From: Blastocatellia bacterium AA13 | GTDB lineage: Bacteria; Acidobacteriota; Blastocatellia; UBA7656 | DNA: 64,000 bases | Direction of reading: 5' to 3' | Assembly: GCA_003222245.1 (NCBI GenBank) | Contig: QHVH01000026.1 | Coordinates: forward strand, 30,398-94,397 | Part shown: positions 25,892 through 35,600 of the stretch, in pieces | Position numbering within the stretch: position 1 is the stretch's first letter | How the letters are laid out: every line of letters starts with the position of its first letter | Notes under the pieces: generated by a model | What the model was told of the DNA's origin: nothing | The model's input: only the letters and a program-made list of their open reading frames with translations | The model's database searches: none | Translations under genes and position numbers: made by a program

Positions 25892-26010
25892 AATGTTCCT
25901 CCGTCGTTCATGCCCCTTCGAGGTCCGCCAATCGGAAATTAAGACATGAGACGCACAGAGTTGGTCTGAATAGTTTGCTTGCAACCACGTGCTTCAGAAA
26001 GCCAAGACAG

Positions 26011-26775
26011 TCAAAGCCGTTTGAAGAAAAGCGACAGAGTCATAGCAAGTCCGATGAACACCACGGCGCGGCGGACGAATCCGCGGCCAAGTCTTCGGGC
26101 GATGCCGGCTCCGCCATATCCGCCCGCAATCGTGCCGACGATCATCACGATTGCGTCGGGCCAGATGATGCTGCCGCGCCAGATGAAATAAATCGCGGCG
26201 ACGCCATTGATGCATGCGGCGAAGAAATTCTTCAGCCCGTTCATTCGATGTATGTCGGTCAATCCCAATAGAGCGAGGGCCGCAAGCATCAGGATGCCCA
26301 TGCCCGCGCCGAAGTAGCCGCCGTAAAGCGCGACGAAGAACTGAAACACTATGGCGCCGGCCCACCACGCGTTTGATCGCGGACTCTCAGGATCGAGTCT
26401 CAGCAGTCGAATAAGGGGCTCTTGCGCGGCGAAGAGGATGGTGGCGCCGAGGATAAGAAGAGGAACGAGCGTTTCGAATGTCGCCGGCGGCGTTCGAAGC
26501 AATAGAATCGCTCCGACCACGGCTCCTGCCGCTGAAGGCAAGCCTAATAGTAGAAGCCATCTCCGGCTGTCACGTATCTCGCGCCGGAAGCCGATCATAC
26601 TCGCGAACGATCCCGGGCATATGGCTACCGCGTTTGTGGCATTCGCCGGAATCGGAGCCCGGCCAAGCCACACGAGAATCGGAAAGGTGAGCAAGGTCCC
26701 GCCGCCTGCAACCGAGTTGATCATACCTGCGACGAATCCGGCGAGCAGGATTATCGCGGCATGCAACAGATTCAT
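26011..26775 (-). CDS. TSUP-family (TauE/SafE) membrane permease
   Basis: A 254-residue integral membrane protein with about eight helices in two related halves. The typical opening motif GFVAGMINSVAGGGTLLTFPIL and its counterpart ALYGGYFGAGMGILMLAAL in the second half identify the sulfite exporter TauE/SafE (DUF81) family. These move sulfite, sulfoacetate or other organic anions; the substrate here is not deducible. It is 31 bases downstream of the M20 peptidase gene on the same strand and may belong to that operon. Confidence 0.87.
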   Translation of the reverse strand: MNLLHAAIILLAGFVAGMINSVAGGGTLLTFPILVWLGRAPIPANATNAVAICPGSFASMIGFRREIRDSRRWLLLLGLPSAAGAVVGAILLLRTPPATFETLVPLLILGATILFAAQEPLIRLLRLDPESPRSNAWWAGAIVFQFFVALYGGYFGAGMGILMLAALALLGLTDIHRMNGLKNFFAACINGVAAIYFIWRGSIIWPDAIVMIVGTIAGGYGGAGIARRLGRGFVRRAVVFIGLAMTLSLFFKRL

Positions 26776-26806
26776 AGTCGTTGAACGGGCATTCGAGTCG
26801 CCTCAT

Positions 26807-28000
26807 TTACTGATTGTCGAAGTAGGACTCAATGACCCTCGTCATGATGTTGACGCCTATTTCCATTGCTGATTCATCAATGTCGAAGAGAGGTGAATGG
26901 TGCGCATGGTCGAGGCCTCGCTCGATATTTCGCGAGCCGAGAAAGAAAAAACATCCAGGCACGCGATTGAGGAAATAGCTCATGTCTTCGCTGCTCATCG
27001 TGCGAACCGATTCGTCTCGTATCACGTTCTGGACGCCGACAACTTCCGCGGCAGCGGCCGCGACCAGATCGCACATTGCCGAATTATTCACAACCGGAGG
27101 CGTGAACCTGCGGTAGTCGAGCGAATACGTTGCTCCAAACGCTTCAGTAGTTCCTTTGATTACTCTCTCCACCATCACGGGGATCTCGCGATAAATCTCG
27201 TCGTTGAACGTGCGAACCGTACCGGAAAGTCTGGCCGTATCCGGAATGATGTTGAATGCCTCGCCCGCCGTGATCTTTCCAACAGTGACTACCGCCGCAT
27301 CAAGCGGTGCTATGTTGCGACTGACGATTGTTTGCAGCGCCGTTATTACATACGCAGCAGTCACGATGGGATCGACCGTCTGTTGGGGCATCGCGCCGTG
27401 CCCGCCCCGTCCGTGAATCACTACTTCGAACTCGTCGGCCGCCGCCATCAACGGACCGGCATAAACTCCCACGACGCCGACATTGAGGTTATTCCAGATG
27501 TGAAGGCCGATCGCGGCTGCTACGGTTGGATTATCGAGAACTCCGTCGTTGATCATTGCCTCCGCGCCATTGCCGCCTTCTTCGGCCGGTTGAAACGCGA
27601 ACTTCAGGTTTCCGCGAAGCGACTCACGCCTCGATGCCATCTGTTTTGCGACGGCCAACCCGATCGCCGTGTGTGCATCGTGTCCACACGCGTGCATCAC
27701 ACCGTCGATTACCGAGCGATACTCAACATTGTTCTCTTCCTGAATCGGCAACCCATCCATATCGGCGCGATAAAGCAGCGTTGGTCCCGCGGCGCTTGCC
27801 GGCTTCAGAAGCGCGCTCACGCCGGAGCGACCTACGCCGGTACGGACTTCGTATCCGAGTGATTCTACTCGCTGAGCTACAATACCCGCAGTGCGCTCCT
27901 CGGCGTACTTCAACTCCGGGTGACGATGAAAATCTCGCCGGTCGGCGATTAGCTGTTCGACGTCGTTAGGTTCAAGAATTGCCCGGTCAATGTGCGACAT
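26807..28000 (-). CDS. M20 family amidohydrolase/peptidase
   Basis: A 397-residue zinc hydrolase of the M20D group, which includes hippurate hydrolases, aminoacylases and indoleacetyl-amino-acid hydrolases. Motifs are FHRHPELKYAEERT, RADMDGLPIQEE, the metal-ligand cysteine and histidines in HACGHDAHTAIGLAV, AEEGGNGAEAMINDG and the dimerisation-domain HGRGGHGAMPQQTVDP. ATG 28000 comes right after the upstream gene's stop (28008) and has GGAAGGA about 10 bases upstream. A longer frame from 28045 overlaps that gene. No signal peptide. The exact N-acyl substrate is unknown. Confidence 0.9.
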   Translation of the reverse strand: MSHIDRAILEPNDVEQLIADRRDFHRHPELKYAEERTAGIVAQRVESLGYEVRTGVGRSGVSALLKPASAAGPTLLYRADMDGLPIQEENNVEYRSVIDGVMHACGHDAHTAIGLAVAKQMASRRESLRGNLKFAFQPAEEGGNGAEAMINDGVLDNPTVAAAIGLHIWNNLNVGVVGVYAGPLMAAADEFEVVIHGRGGHGAMPQQTVDPIVTAAYVITALQTIVSRNIAPLDAAVVTVGKITAGEAFNIIPDTARLSGTVRTFNDEIYREIPVMVERVIKGTTEAFGATYSLDYRRFTPPVVNNSAMCDLVAAAAAEVVGVQNVIRDESVRTMSSEDMSYFLNRVPGCFFFLGSRNIERGLDHAHHSPLFDIDESAMEIGVNIMTRVIESYFDNQ

Positions 28001-28007
28001 AAGACGA

Positions 28008-29111
28008 TTATCCTTCCTGCTGTGCTGCTCGCGCGTGTTCTTCAACGAGCATGGTCATCAATGCCGTGCGGTGGTCGTAAAGCCGTTTCTGTTTCCGCGG
28101 CTTGTGACGCGCCAGAGCATAAGCGGTCAAGATCGGCAGCGCAACGGTTGAGTCCAGATAGCAGACCACGGTGTCGGGAAGCTTGTCGGGATCGATCTTG
28201 CCCCAGCTAACGGCCTCGCTCGGAGTGGCCCCCGACAATCCGCCGGTGTCGGGCCGCGCGTCGGTCACCTGCAAGAAATAATCGTGGCCCTTTTCTTCAA
28301 TTTTCAGAACTTCCTGGATCTGAGGCTCGGTCTGCAGCATGAAATTCTTAGGGCTGCCTCCGCCCAAGATGAACACGGCTGATTTACCGCCCGATCGTTT
28401 TGCGCCCAGCACGATGGCGGCGGTCTCGTTCACATCGGCCGTAACGTCGAAGCGGAGCTTGTTCCCGGTGAGCGCTTTGGCGGCGACGTTCATCCCTATC
28501 GAGCTGTCTCCGGGAGACGAGGTGTAGATCGGCACGGCAGCTTCATACGCCGCTGCAAGCAGGCTCTTGCGGCCGACGCGGAGAATGCGCTCGCGCTCGG
28601 CGACATATTTACCGCAGAGATGATGAAACTCGGCTGTGCTCATTTCCTTTTGGAATTCCGGACCGTCGATGATTCGCCTGTAGAACTCGTCGGTTGATAG
28701 AAGCACGTCATACTCGAAGAAGATGTCATAGATTCGCACGACCCCCTCTTCGCGCAGAACGATGTCCGATGTCCGCGGATTGCCTCGATGCATTCGCAGA
28801 CCAATTCCGAAGTGTGTGTCGTGGTAGAGATTCGCTCCGGTCGATACGATCCAATCGACAAAACCGTTTTCGATGAGCGGGATAATGGCCGACATTCCCA
28901 ACCCGGCCGGAGTGAGCGCGCCAGTCAGGCTCATCCCGATCGTGACATCTTCTTCGAGCATCTTTTCGACAAGGAGCTGGCACGCTTCGCGAAGCCGAGC
29001 AGCGTTGTAGGCCAGGAAAGCGGATTCGACGAGATCGGCTACAGTCATCGATCCGGTGATGGGCTTTGGATCTATAGGCGTTCCGCTCAGGAAGTTGTGT
29101 CTACCCGGCAT
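28008..29111 (-). CDS. Deoxyhypusine synthase-like protein
   Basis: A 367-residue member of the deoxyhypusine synthase fold family. The NAD/spermidine-binding pattern and the catalytic lysine block [14 protein letters not shown] (Lys of WGK) are present, as is [24 protein letters not shown]. Bacteria have no eIF5A, so bacterial homologues make polyamines, for example homospermidine, or act on other amines; which applies here is not known. ATG 29111 has GAGG upstream; GTG 29117 is possible. The M20 hydrolase gene follows seven bases after its stop, suggesting a joint pathway on amino or polyamine conjugates (inferred). Confidence 0.85.
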   Translation of the reverse strand: MPGRHNFLSGTPIDPKPITGSMTVADLVESAFLAYNAARLREACQLLVEKMLEEDVTIGMSLTGALTPAGLGMSAIIPLIENGFVDWIVSTGANLYHDTHFGIGLRMHRGNPRTSDIVLREEGVVRIYDIFFEYDVLLSTDEFYRRIIDGPEFQKEMSTAEFHHLCGKYVAERERILRVGRKSLLAAAYEAAVPIYTSSPGDSSIGMNVAAKALTGNKLRFDVTADVNETAAIVLGAKRSGGKSAVFILGGGSPKNFMLQTEPQIQEVLKIEEKGHDYFLQVTDARPDTGGLSGATPSEAVSWGKIDPDKLPDTVVCYLDSTVALPILTAYALARHKPRKQKRLYDHRTALMTMLVEEHARAAQQEG

Positions 29112-29218
29112 TGTCACCTCGCGGAGATAGGATTTATCGAGAACTATGCGGCCCGAATCAAAGCTCTTAGGTTAAAGGCTGATGCGATGGGGCGCAATAG
29201 CGTTATTCGATTCAGCAA

Positions 29219-29650
29219 TTAATTCTTCAAATAGGGAGTGAGAACGCGGACAATCTCGGCAGGAACCGGCGCTGACTTGAAGCTCGAGCGATTGACGCAC
29301 GCAAGCACGACGTGACCATCGGCCGCGAGTCCATCTTCGCCCTTTCTGGCGACTTCGAAGCGAAGAGTAAGTGATTTGTTGCCGAACCGGCCTACGTAAG
29401 CCGACACCTCGATCAAATCATCCAGGATGAGTGTCTTGTGAAAGTCGTAGTGAATCTGAACGCGGGGAAGCCAGATATCGAATCGGTCGAAGACCTCAGA
29501 ATAGGGAAGGCCTACTTCGCGGAACAGTTCCGTTTCGGCGATCTCGAAAAAGCGAAGGAACTGGCCATAATAGATGATTCCCGCTCGATCGATATCCGAC
29601 CATCGGACGTGTTCTTCTATAGTGAACCGCTTCCCCTTATCGTCCGACAT
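29219..29650 (-). CDS. Hotdog-fold acyl-CoA thioesterase (4HBT family)
   Basis: A 143-residue cytosolic hotdog thioesterase. The catalytic-region motif RWSDIDRAGIIYYGQFLRFFEIAE has the Asp of the 4-hydroxybenzoyl-CoA thioesterase/YbgC group, and the strand pattern (IQIHYDFHK-type, SLTLRFEVARK) matches the fold. Its ATG at 29650 shares a base with the upstream gene's stop (TGATG), so translation is coupled. YbgC-like enzymes hydrolyse short acyl-CoA or act with the Tol system; no tol genes are present here. Substrate unknown. Confidence 0.87.
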   Translation of the reverse strand: MSDDKGKRFTIEEHVRWSDIDRAGIIYYGQFLRFFEIAETELFREVGLPYSEVFDRFDIWLPRVQIHYDFHKTLILDDLIEVSAYVGRFGNKSLTLRFEVARKGEDGLAADGHVVLACVNRSSFKSAPVPAEIVRVLTPYLKN

Positions 29651-30432
29651 CAATCAACCTTGGCGACGACAACGTACTTTCCCTCGCTGAATTTGAACTT
29701 GAACGATCCGCCGAATCGGGTTATCTCGGACACACCACCGCCCGATGCAAGAGTGGGCATTCTGAGCGCTCCCTCGAATTGTGAATAATCTATGGTTGCG
29801 AAAAATGATTTGAGCTTGCGCGCCTCTTTGTCGAGGGTCTCCAGGTTGTGGAGGCCTTCAATCTTGATCGTAAGCACCTCTCCGGTTAATGAATCAAGCT
29901 CGACGATGCCGGAAGCAAGCGGCTGATCGAGGGCGCCGTGCTTTGGGATGAATCGGTACCATTTCTCGTTCTTTCGATCGGCCACGACTTCCTGAAATTC
30001 ATAGAAGCCGATCTTTTCGGGCAGGAGCGGAAAGAACGCAAGATCGAACACGGCTCCGAACGACAGTAGAGTAGTCGCATCTTCATCTACTTTGTGCCTG
30101 GGGTTGCCGTTCTTATCGGTATCGGAGGTAACGCGAACGCGAACCGGTGTTCGTCCCGTCTTATCAGGGCTGGCGGCAGGCTCGATGGTTGCAACCGTTT
30201 CGCGAACTTCTTCGGGTTTCTCTTCGCCGCCTTTGCTCTTGAACCGCTCCACGCGAATCTTCTGCTCGTAGCGGCTATGATCGCGGAGGTAGAGCGATCG
30301 ATCCTGATTCGCGGCGGCTTTGCAAATAAGCTCGGGCGCGGTGCAATCGTCGGAAGCTCGCGCGGTTTGAAGCGGCAGGCGGGCAGCGATGACGAAGGCT
30401 AAAACAAGAGCCGCATTGAGCAAATACTTCAA
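29650..30432 (-). CDS. Exported protein, possibly lipoprotein-sorting-like fold
   Basis: A 260-residue protein with a signal peptide (NAALVLAFVIAARLPLQTARA). The mature part is beta-rich, with a KIEGLHNLETLDKEARKLKSFFATIDYSQFEGALRMPT stretch and a final strand FKFKFSEGKYVVVAKVD. The overall layout resembles LolA/LolB-like or DUF4292-like barrels that bind lipid, but I see no decisive motif. It is coupled to the thioesterase gene by TGATG. Function unknown. Confidence 0.62.
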   Translation of the reverse strand: MKYLLNAALVLAFVIAARLPLQTARASDDCTAPELICKAAANQDRSLYLRDHSRYEQKIRVERFKSKGGEEKPEEVRETVATIEPAASPDKTGRTPVRVRVTSDTDKNGNPRHKVDEDATTLLSFGAVFDLAFFPLLPEKIGFYEFQEVVADRKNEKWYRFIPKHGALDQPLASGIVELDSLTGEVLTIKIEGLHNLETLDKEARKLKSFFATIDYSQFEGALRMPTLASGGGVSEITRFGGSFKFKFSEGKYVVVAKVD

Positions 30433-30645
30433 TTTCTTGACTCCCCTAAATGTTTTCGTGTAATAAGAATTATGTCACTGAAACGAAAAGTATAGGTTAA
30501 TGGATGACGCGACAGCAATGTCGGCGCCTTAGGCGGATACTTCCAGAGCCGTATCGAGTTCGCGGACTGCTTACAAATCGAAAAGATAAAATTGATCTCT
30601 GTGACGCTTGCCTCGAATAGAAACCCAATAACCATGGAGGCTGTA

Positions 30646-31338
30646 ATGAAACTAAGGACGATGGCTCTGCTCGGCATCGTATTCGTTGTCGTGTCGGGGA
30701 GCTCCTGCGCTACGAAGAAATATGTTCGAAACCGCGTCAATGAGCGAGTGACCCCGCTCGAAAATAGAACAGGCGAGCTGGAAGAAACTTCGAGAAGGAA
30801 TACTCAAGAGATCAGTCGAATCTCCCGCGACGTTGAAGAGGTCCGAGGCCGGGCCGATCGCGCACAGCAAGCGGCGGATCGAGCAGCATCCGCGGCAGAG
30901 CAGGCGAACACCCGCGTTACCGGCGTCGAACAATCCGTCAGCGATCTCAGAGGCAACCTCGACAAATACACCCTCCAGAAAACCGTCACCATTCTCTTTG
31001 ACGTCAACAAGTCGGACCTTACTCCTGAAGCGACCTCAACCTTGACTCAACTTGCATCCCAGATAAAGGATCGCAACGGATTCCTGCTTGAAATTCAGGG
31101 GTTCGCCTCCGCCGAAGGCGATCCTGAAAAGAACGAGCGACTAAGCCAGGCGCGATCGGAAGCCGTAAAAAAATACCTTGCCGATGCGCTCAATATCCCG
31201 CTCTTCAGAATGTACATTCTCGGATTTGGCACGAGCAGGCCCGTTGCCGACAATTCCACGAAAGAGGGCCGTATACAGAACCGGCGAGTTGAAGTCCGAT
31301 TGTTATCCAATAACGCGATCGCTTCTCCATCCCGCTGA
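30646..31338 (+). CDS. OmpA-family lipoprotein with coiled-coil linker
   Basis: A 230-residue protein. It has a signal peptide with a possible lipobox (VSGSSC, Cys21) and a long helical segment of heptad type (residues about 30-110, rich in Arg, Glu, Ala, Gln). The C-terminal OmpA/Pal peptidoglycan-binding domain shows TVTILFDVNKSDLTPEA, LEIQGFASAEGDPEKNERLSQARSEAV and NRRVEVRL. Start ATG 30646 has GGAGG five bases upstream. It is likely an outer-membrane or periplasmic tether to peptidoglycan. It is divergent from the exported-protein gene upstream. Confidence 0.9.
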   Translation: MKLRTMALLGIVFVVVSGSSCATKKYVRNRVNERVTPLENRTGELEETSRRNTQEISRISRDVEEVRGRADRAQQAADRAASAAEQANTRVTGVEQSVSDLRGNLDKYTLQKTVTILFDVNKSDLTPEATSTLTQLASQIKDRNGFLLEIQGFASAEGDPEKNERLSQARSEAVKKYLADALNIPLFRMYILGFGTSRPVADNSTKEGRIQNRRVEVRLLSNNAIASPSR

Positions 31339-31381
31339 AGCCGCCTGTGAAGCTGTTTGATTACGCGGACCTTGCGACGGC

Positions 31382-32314
31382 ATGGAGTTCGGGATTGACA
31401 TACCCACCGATAAAGAATTCGATGCCGTCGCTCTCGGCCTCAACGCAGTAGATCACCTCATAGTCGTGCCTTCATTCCCCGAGTTCAATAGCAAACACGA
31501 GTTCATTTCACATACTCTCGCCGCGGGCGGACAGGCTGCGACGGCTATGGTCGCACTCTCACGCCTCGGAATGCGCACGCGATACATAGGAAATGTAGGG
31601 TCCGATCAGGATGGACAGTTTCAAATCGAGTCGCTCGAGCAAGAACGAGTCGATATTTCCTGCTTGAAAATTATTGAAGGCGCCCGGACTCAATCGGCGT
31701 TCATCCTGGTCGACCAGCCAAGCGGGGAACGAACGATATTGTGGAAGCGCGACCAAAAGCTGGCGCTCGATCCGGATAGTATAGATCGCGCGGCTGTTAC
31801 TTCAGGCCGGGTTCTTTTGCTGGACGGACACGATACATCGGCTGCGATTCGCGCCGCCGCATATGCAAGGGAGGCCGGTATTCCGGTCCTGCTCGATATC
31901 GACAACATCTATCCGGGCGCGGACAGGTTGTTGCCGCTCATAGATTTTCTCATCTCATCGGGCACATTTCCGTTCAGGATGACGGGTATCAAAGATCTCG
32001 AGTCGGCGCTGAAGAGTCTGGCGGCGACTACCGGAGCGACCCTCATCGGAGCCACTCTGGGAAGTGAAGGCGTGCTCGCATATTTTCAAGACAGGTTTAT
32101 TCGCTCTCCCGCGTTCAACATCGAGTGCAAGGACACCACCGGCGCGGGCGATGCGTTTCATAGCGGATTTATTTACGGATTGCTCGCCGGGTTTTCAGTG
32201 GAGGAAACACTGCGCTTTTCGAATGCCGTGGCCGCCTTGAAATGCAGGGCGATTGGAGCTCGGACCGGGCTGCCCGCGCTTGAGGAGGTTGAAGCGTTCC
32301 TGGGCGCGAGATGA
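31382..32314 (+). CDS. PfkB-family carbohydrate kinase
   Basis: A 310-residue ribokinase-type sugar kinase. The N-terminal substrate-side motif AAGGQAATAMVALSRLG and the C-terminal signature DTTGAGDAFHSGFIYGLLAG, with the catalytic Asp in TGAGDAF, are complete. The specific sugar, or a nucleoside, is not deducible. No sugar transporter or isomerase gene is nearby. ATG 31382 is taken from position and family N-terminus; there is no obvious ribosome binding site. Confidence 0.88.
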   Translation: MEFGIDIPTDKEFDAVALGLNAVDHLIVVPSFPEFNSKHEFISHTLAAGGQAATAMVALSRLGMRTRYIGNVGSDQDGQFQIESLEQERVDISCLKIIEGARTQSAFILVDQPSGERTILWKRDQKLALDPDSIDRAAVTSGRVLLLDGHDTSAAIRAAAYAREAGIPVLLDIDNIYPGADRLLPLIDFLISSGTFPFRMTGIKDLESALKSLAATTGATLIGATLGSEGVLAYFQDRFIRSPAFNIECKDTTGAGDAFHSGFIYGLLAGFSVEETLRFSNAVAALKCRAIGARTGLPALEEVEAFLGAR

Positions 32315-32335
32315 GGGCTGATCGAGCGGATTTTG

Positions 32336-32689
32336 CTAGCCCACGCGTGTCCCGTTAGGAACATCGCTTTCCGGCACGGCCAGAACCGGAGCGATGCCGT
32401 CCGCGTAACCGATGTCGAAGAGCATGCCTTCGGAGACCTCGCCGAACATTCGCTTCGGTTCCAGATTGAGTACAAACAACGCCTGTTTTCCTTCGATCTC
32501 GTTTGGTCTGCTTCGCTCCTGTTTCATGCCAGCCAGTACTTTTCGCTTATGATCGCCGAAATCAACGGTGAGTCGCACCAGTTTTTCGGATGCCGCAATG
32601 TCCTCCACAAGCTCTATTGTGCCGACCCGAATGTCGATCTTCTCCAGGACATCGAATGGTATAGGCGGTTTGATTTGCGCAGGCTTCAT
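32336..32689 (-). CDS. tRNA-binding (EMAP II/CsaA-type) OB-fold protein
   Basis: A 117-residue stand-alone tRNA-binding domain. The conserved strand IDIRVGTIELVEDI, then LVRLTVDFGDHKRKVLAGM and SEGMLFDIGY, and the final V-rich segment match the MetG C-terminal/CsaA/Arc1p domain. It may act as a tRNA-binding chaperone or a trans-acting methionyl-tRNA synthetase domain. ATG 32689 is preceded by AGGTGAT. Confidence 0.85.
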   Translation of the reverse strand: MKPAQIKPPIPFDVLEKIDIRVGTIELVEDIAASEKLVRLTVDFGDHKRKVLAGMKQERSRPNEIEGKQALFVLNLEPKRMFGEVSEGMLFDIGYADGIAPVLAVPESDVPNGTRVG

Positions 32690-32710
32690 TATCACCTGTC
32701 CTTTTTCACT

Positions 32711-33160
32711 TCAGAGAAGAAGAAGATAGGTATAAAAGTCGTCTTCGCGTTTGTAGCCCAGATCTTCATACAGCGCTTGCGCTGCGCGATTGTCGGCGGC
32801 AGTCTCTAGAACAATGCCCTTTGCCGCGGTTTCAACCGCAAGGCTCCGCGCGTGATCCATAAGCGACCTCGCGACTCCGTGCCGGCGCGCTGTGTTTGCT
32901 ACGTAGAGGTCGTTTAGAATCCAGAGTCGTTTCATCGAGACCGACGAGAATGACGGATAAAGCTGAACAAATCCCAGAGCTGGATCATCCAATTGCTCGT
33001 CCATCGCGAAAAAGATAATCGATTCATTGTTCTGAATCCTCGCCGATATGAAATCGATAGCAGCGGTCGGATCCGACGGCTGTTTGTAAAACTGCCTGTA
33101 TTCATCGAAGAGCCGAGCGACGGGCTCGAGATGCTCTTCGGTCGCGCGCACAACTCTCAT
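32711..33160 (-). CDS. GNAT-family N-acetyltransferase
   Basis: A 149-residue GCN5-type acetyltransferase. The acetyl-CoA motif NTARRHGVARSLMDHARSLA (R/Q-x-x-G-x-G/A type) and ADNRAAQALYEDLGYKREDDFYTY are both present, as in the Rim/PhnO-like group. Substrate unknown. The gap to the tRNA-binding gene is 21 bases, so the two may be cotranscribed. Confidence 0.87.
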   Translation of the reverse strand: MRVVRATEEHLEPVARLFDEYRQFYKQPSDPTAAIDFISARIQNNESIIFFAMDEQLDDPALGFVQLYPSFSSVSMKRLWILNDLYVANTARRHGVARSLMDHARSLAVETAAKGIVLETAADNRAAQALYEDLGYKREDDFYTYLLLL

Positions 33161-33190
33161 ATGGGCTCCTTAGCGTAACCAGAGTACCTA

Positions 33191-33784
33191 TTATTCGGGC
33201 GAAATACCTGCTACGGTCGGGGCCTTTGAAGGCGGCAATAACCTCAGTTGAAATTGTCTCAGATCCAACTGAACGCAAAAGTTCCGTAAGAAGTCGCCGC
33301 CGAGAATTCCATGCTGCTCAAACCCGGCAGTCTCGTTTATGGCGGACATGTCCAGTATTAGCGCGCGTCCGTTTATGCGTTTGACGCCGCTGACCTCGAG
33401 GGTTTTTAGTCCCAGCGCCTCTACTTCTTCGGCTCCCCCGGCGGCTCCGGAAACCCGGAAATGCTGACCTGGTATTTTCAAAGTATCCAGGTTGAAGCGC
33501 TTTACCGCGGCATCGGATATCACCGAGATTGAAGCCGCAGTGTCGACTATGAAGTTAAGTGGATGGCTTACTTCTGAGAGACTGGCTTCAACGCTGGCGA
33601 ATCCGCCGGTCGTGGTGCGCATAGGTATGGGGGTATACAACTCATCGATGCGGGCGGCCGCGGCTGAAGCGGGTTCTATTTTCTGCTGGGAGGCTTCGGG
33701 CTTTAATGAACGATCCAGTGTCATCGCGCTTGATTGATAGTCCAGGGTCACGATGTAGTTATTCAAAACGGACAACCCGAGATA
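33191..33784 (-). pseudogene. 3' part of a broken TPR/aspartyl-protease gene (second protease domain)
   Basis: The frame from 33784 begins with YLGLSVLNNYIVTLDY, the normal end of a retropepsin-like domain. After a linker comes a second retropepsin-like domain (LNFIVDTAASISVISD to HGILGGDFLRNFCVQLD). The catalytic triplet there is DTA, not DTG or DSG. The first domain's middle is absent: this part is one frame off from the upstream 5' part and can only be translated alone from TTG 33775. Together the pieces form one ancestral gene. Confidence 0.7.
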
Positions 33785-34605
33785 AGTTTATCGGCGGCAC
33801 TGTCGGAAATAATCGAAATGCTTGCTCCGGAATCCACGACGAAGCGAAAGGGCCCTTTGCCATTGATCTTCACCGAAATGTACGGTCGATTTCGCTTCAA
33901 TTCGAACGGCACGGTTGCGATCTCGCTCCCCAGAGTCAGGTGAAGAGTTGTATTGCCCAGACGACGATAGAAATCGATGATGCCCTGTATACATTCACGG
34001 CGCTCGACATCGGTCTTTGGAGCCGTCTCGAGAAATCGTTCGTATGCGTCGGCCGCTTCCGAATAGAGTTCGAGACTGGAGCAGGTTCTTGCCAGCGAGA
34101 CGTAGTAATCGGGTTCGTTAGGATCGAGCCTTATAGCGCGCTTCAGTAAATCGTAGGCGAGTCGCCCATGCCGCTCAAAGTAATTCAATTCGGCAAGCGC
34201 GGCGATGCTGATAGGATCACGATCGTCAAGCTGAAGCGCCCGTCTCAAGACCGGGGCGGCCTCGCCGATCTCGCCAAGTCGAACGAGAGCCATACCCGCC
34301 AACGCGTAAGCGCGCCCGTTGCCCTGGTCGAGCTCGATCACACGGTTTGCCTCTGAGTAGGCCTGCTGAAGACGGTTTTGCTTCATCAGCGATAGGCTGA
34401 GGCCAAGAAGAGCGGTCTTGTCTTTTCGATTATGATCGAGCAGCGCTCGATAGATTTTTTCAGCCCCCGAGAAGTTGCCTTTTACAATCTCACGCTCAGC
34501 GTGTTTCAGCGAGTCTGAGCGGGATTCCGCCATGGCCGAAATGGGTGAGCCGGCCAGCAGCGAGACCATAATTAGGAGATGGAGAAGACCGATCGCATAA
34601 CGCAT
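33763..34605 (-). pseudogene. 5' part of a TPR-repeat/aspartyl-protease protein, truncated by internal deletion
   Basis: The reading frame encodes a signal peptide (YAIGLLHLLIMVSLLAGSPISAMA) and about five TPR repeats (EREIVKGNFSGAEKIYRALLD and following, residues about 30-190). A retropepsin-like domain then begins (PFRFVVDSGASISIISDSAADKL) and ends abruptly in ISGCPF-stop. The family would continue for another 60 or so residues, and the matching remainder is found at once in another frame (33784 downward). ATG 34605 has an AGAGG site. The 280-residue piece may still be made as a TPR protein. Confidence 0.78.
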
Positions 34606-34814
34606 TGTGAAACCTCTTGCTCGTTCTGTATCCGATTGATGAACGTCGGTCGGGGCTTGGCTCGCACGACTTTTGCTTGAAGTAGTGTTGTCAGGAATGG
34701 CGCTGGACCAGAATCGCGAGATTGGGTTCACATAGTTGTATGCCGCATAACATTGCACCAAAGAGAGCCGTAATCTTTAGCTCGCCCGACAGCACTCCGC
34801 GCAGTCGAGGATGC

Positions 34815-35570
34815 TTAGGATCTTTGTGGAGCAGGCTTTGTCTTGAACTCTATTACGAGCTGTTGAGATCCGGTCGACGGCGAACCCGCGGCGCGGAAAC
34901 GATCATTTGTCGCGAGCCACTTAGTCTGTCCAGCCGCCAACTTCAGCTCGGGCTTGCCGCCCTTTCCATCGCGCCTCATCTCGACTGATGAGAGAGCTAT
35001 CAGCAGAGCCGGCTGTGTTATTTCAAGCGGGCTGCAGCCCTCGGTCGATTTGCAGATCAAGCGCGTCACTCTAATCTGTCCGTTCTCAAATTCGATTTTT
35101 CTGGAATCCGCGAGCTGCTGCGACGAACTGGGCTCCGGCAGATACTTTCCTTGAAAAGACTTTAAATCCATCACCTCGGTTTTGAGTTCGATCTGGAGAA
35201 AATCGCTCGGAACACTGCTCAGGTTTTCCACTTCGTGATTTTCGCCTTGCATTGCCGCCAGTCGAAACGCTCCCGCCATCGTGGCAGGTCTTGTACTTGG
35301 AAAGCTGCCAGAATATCCTTCCACGTGCTTGAAGCGCACAGGCCCGCCATCGTTCAGATAAACAAAAATGACTTGCCGTTTAGGATGGTCGTGCGCCGCA
35401 ATGTTCTCGAGCGCTGCATAGTGAACGCGTATGACTCTCACCCACTCGTTTTCAAAAGCTATCTTGTACGCCCGCGGCGCGACGACGAAAGGATCCTGAG
35501 CGGATGCCATTACCGCAAGCACGACGGCGGCAAGAAGAATTCCGGTCGAGTATTTGAATGGCGTCCGCAT
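34815..35570 (-). CDS. Exported cupin-like protein
   Basis: A 251-residue protein with a signal peptide (YSTGILLAAVVLAVMASAQ) and two related cupin-like barrels: residues about 40-110 with AHDHPKRQVIFVYLND, a His-containing strand, and a second at about 140-240 without the His cluster. It may bind a small molecule or metal; no enzyme activity is evident. ATG 35570 gives a good signal peptide; GTG 35597, only three bases after the glmS stop, is also possible. It follows glmS and could be cotranscribed. Confidence 0.68.
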   Translation of the reverse strand: MRTPFKYSTGILLAAVVLAVMASAQDPFVVAPRAYKIAFENEWVRVIRVHYAALENIAAHDHPKRQVIFVYLNDGGPVRFKHVEGYSGSFPSTRPATMAGAFRLAAMQGENHEVENLSSVPSDFLQIELKTEVMDLKSFQGKYLPEPSSSQQLADSRKIEFENGQIRVTRLICKSTEGCSPLEITQPALLIALSSVEMRRDGKGGKPELKLAAGQTKWLATNDRFRAAGSPSTGSQQLVIEFKTKPAPQRS

Positions 35571-35600
35571 CAAGCTGCTACTCAGGCTGATAGTCACGTA

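Noticed and set aside
33191..34605. A second recoding or readthrough event for the broken protease gene
   Set aside because: There is no slippery site; the missing middle of a domain shows a deletion, not frameshifting of an intact sequence.
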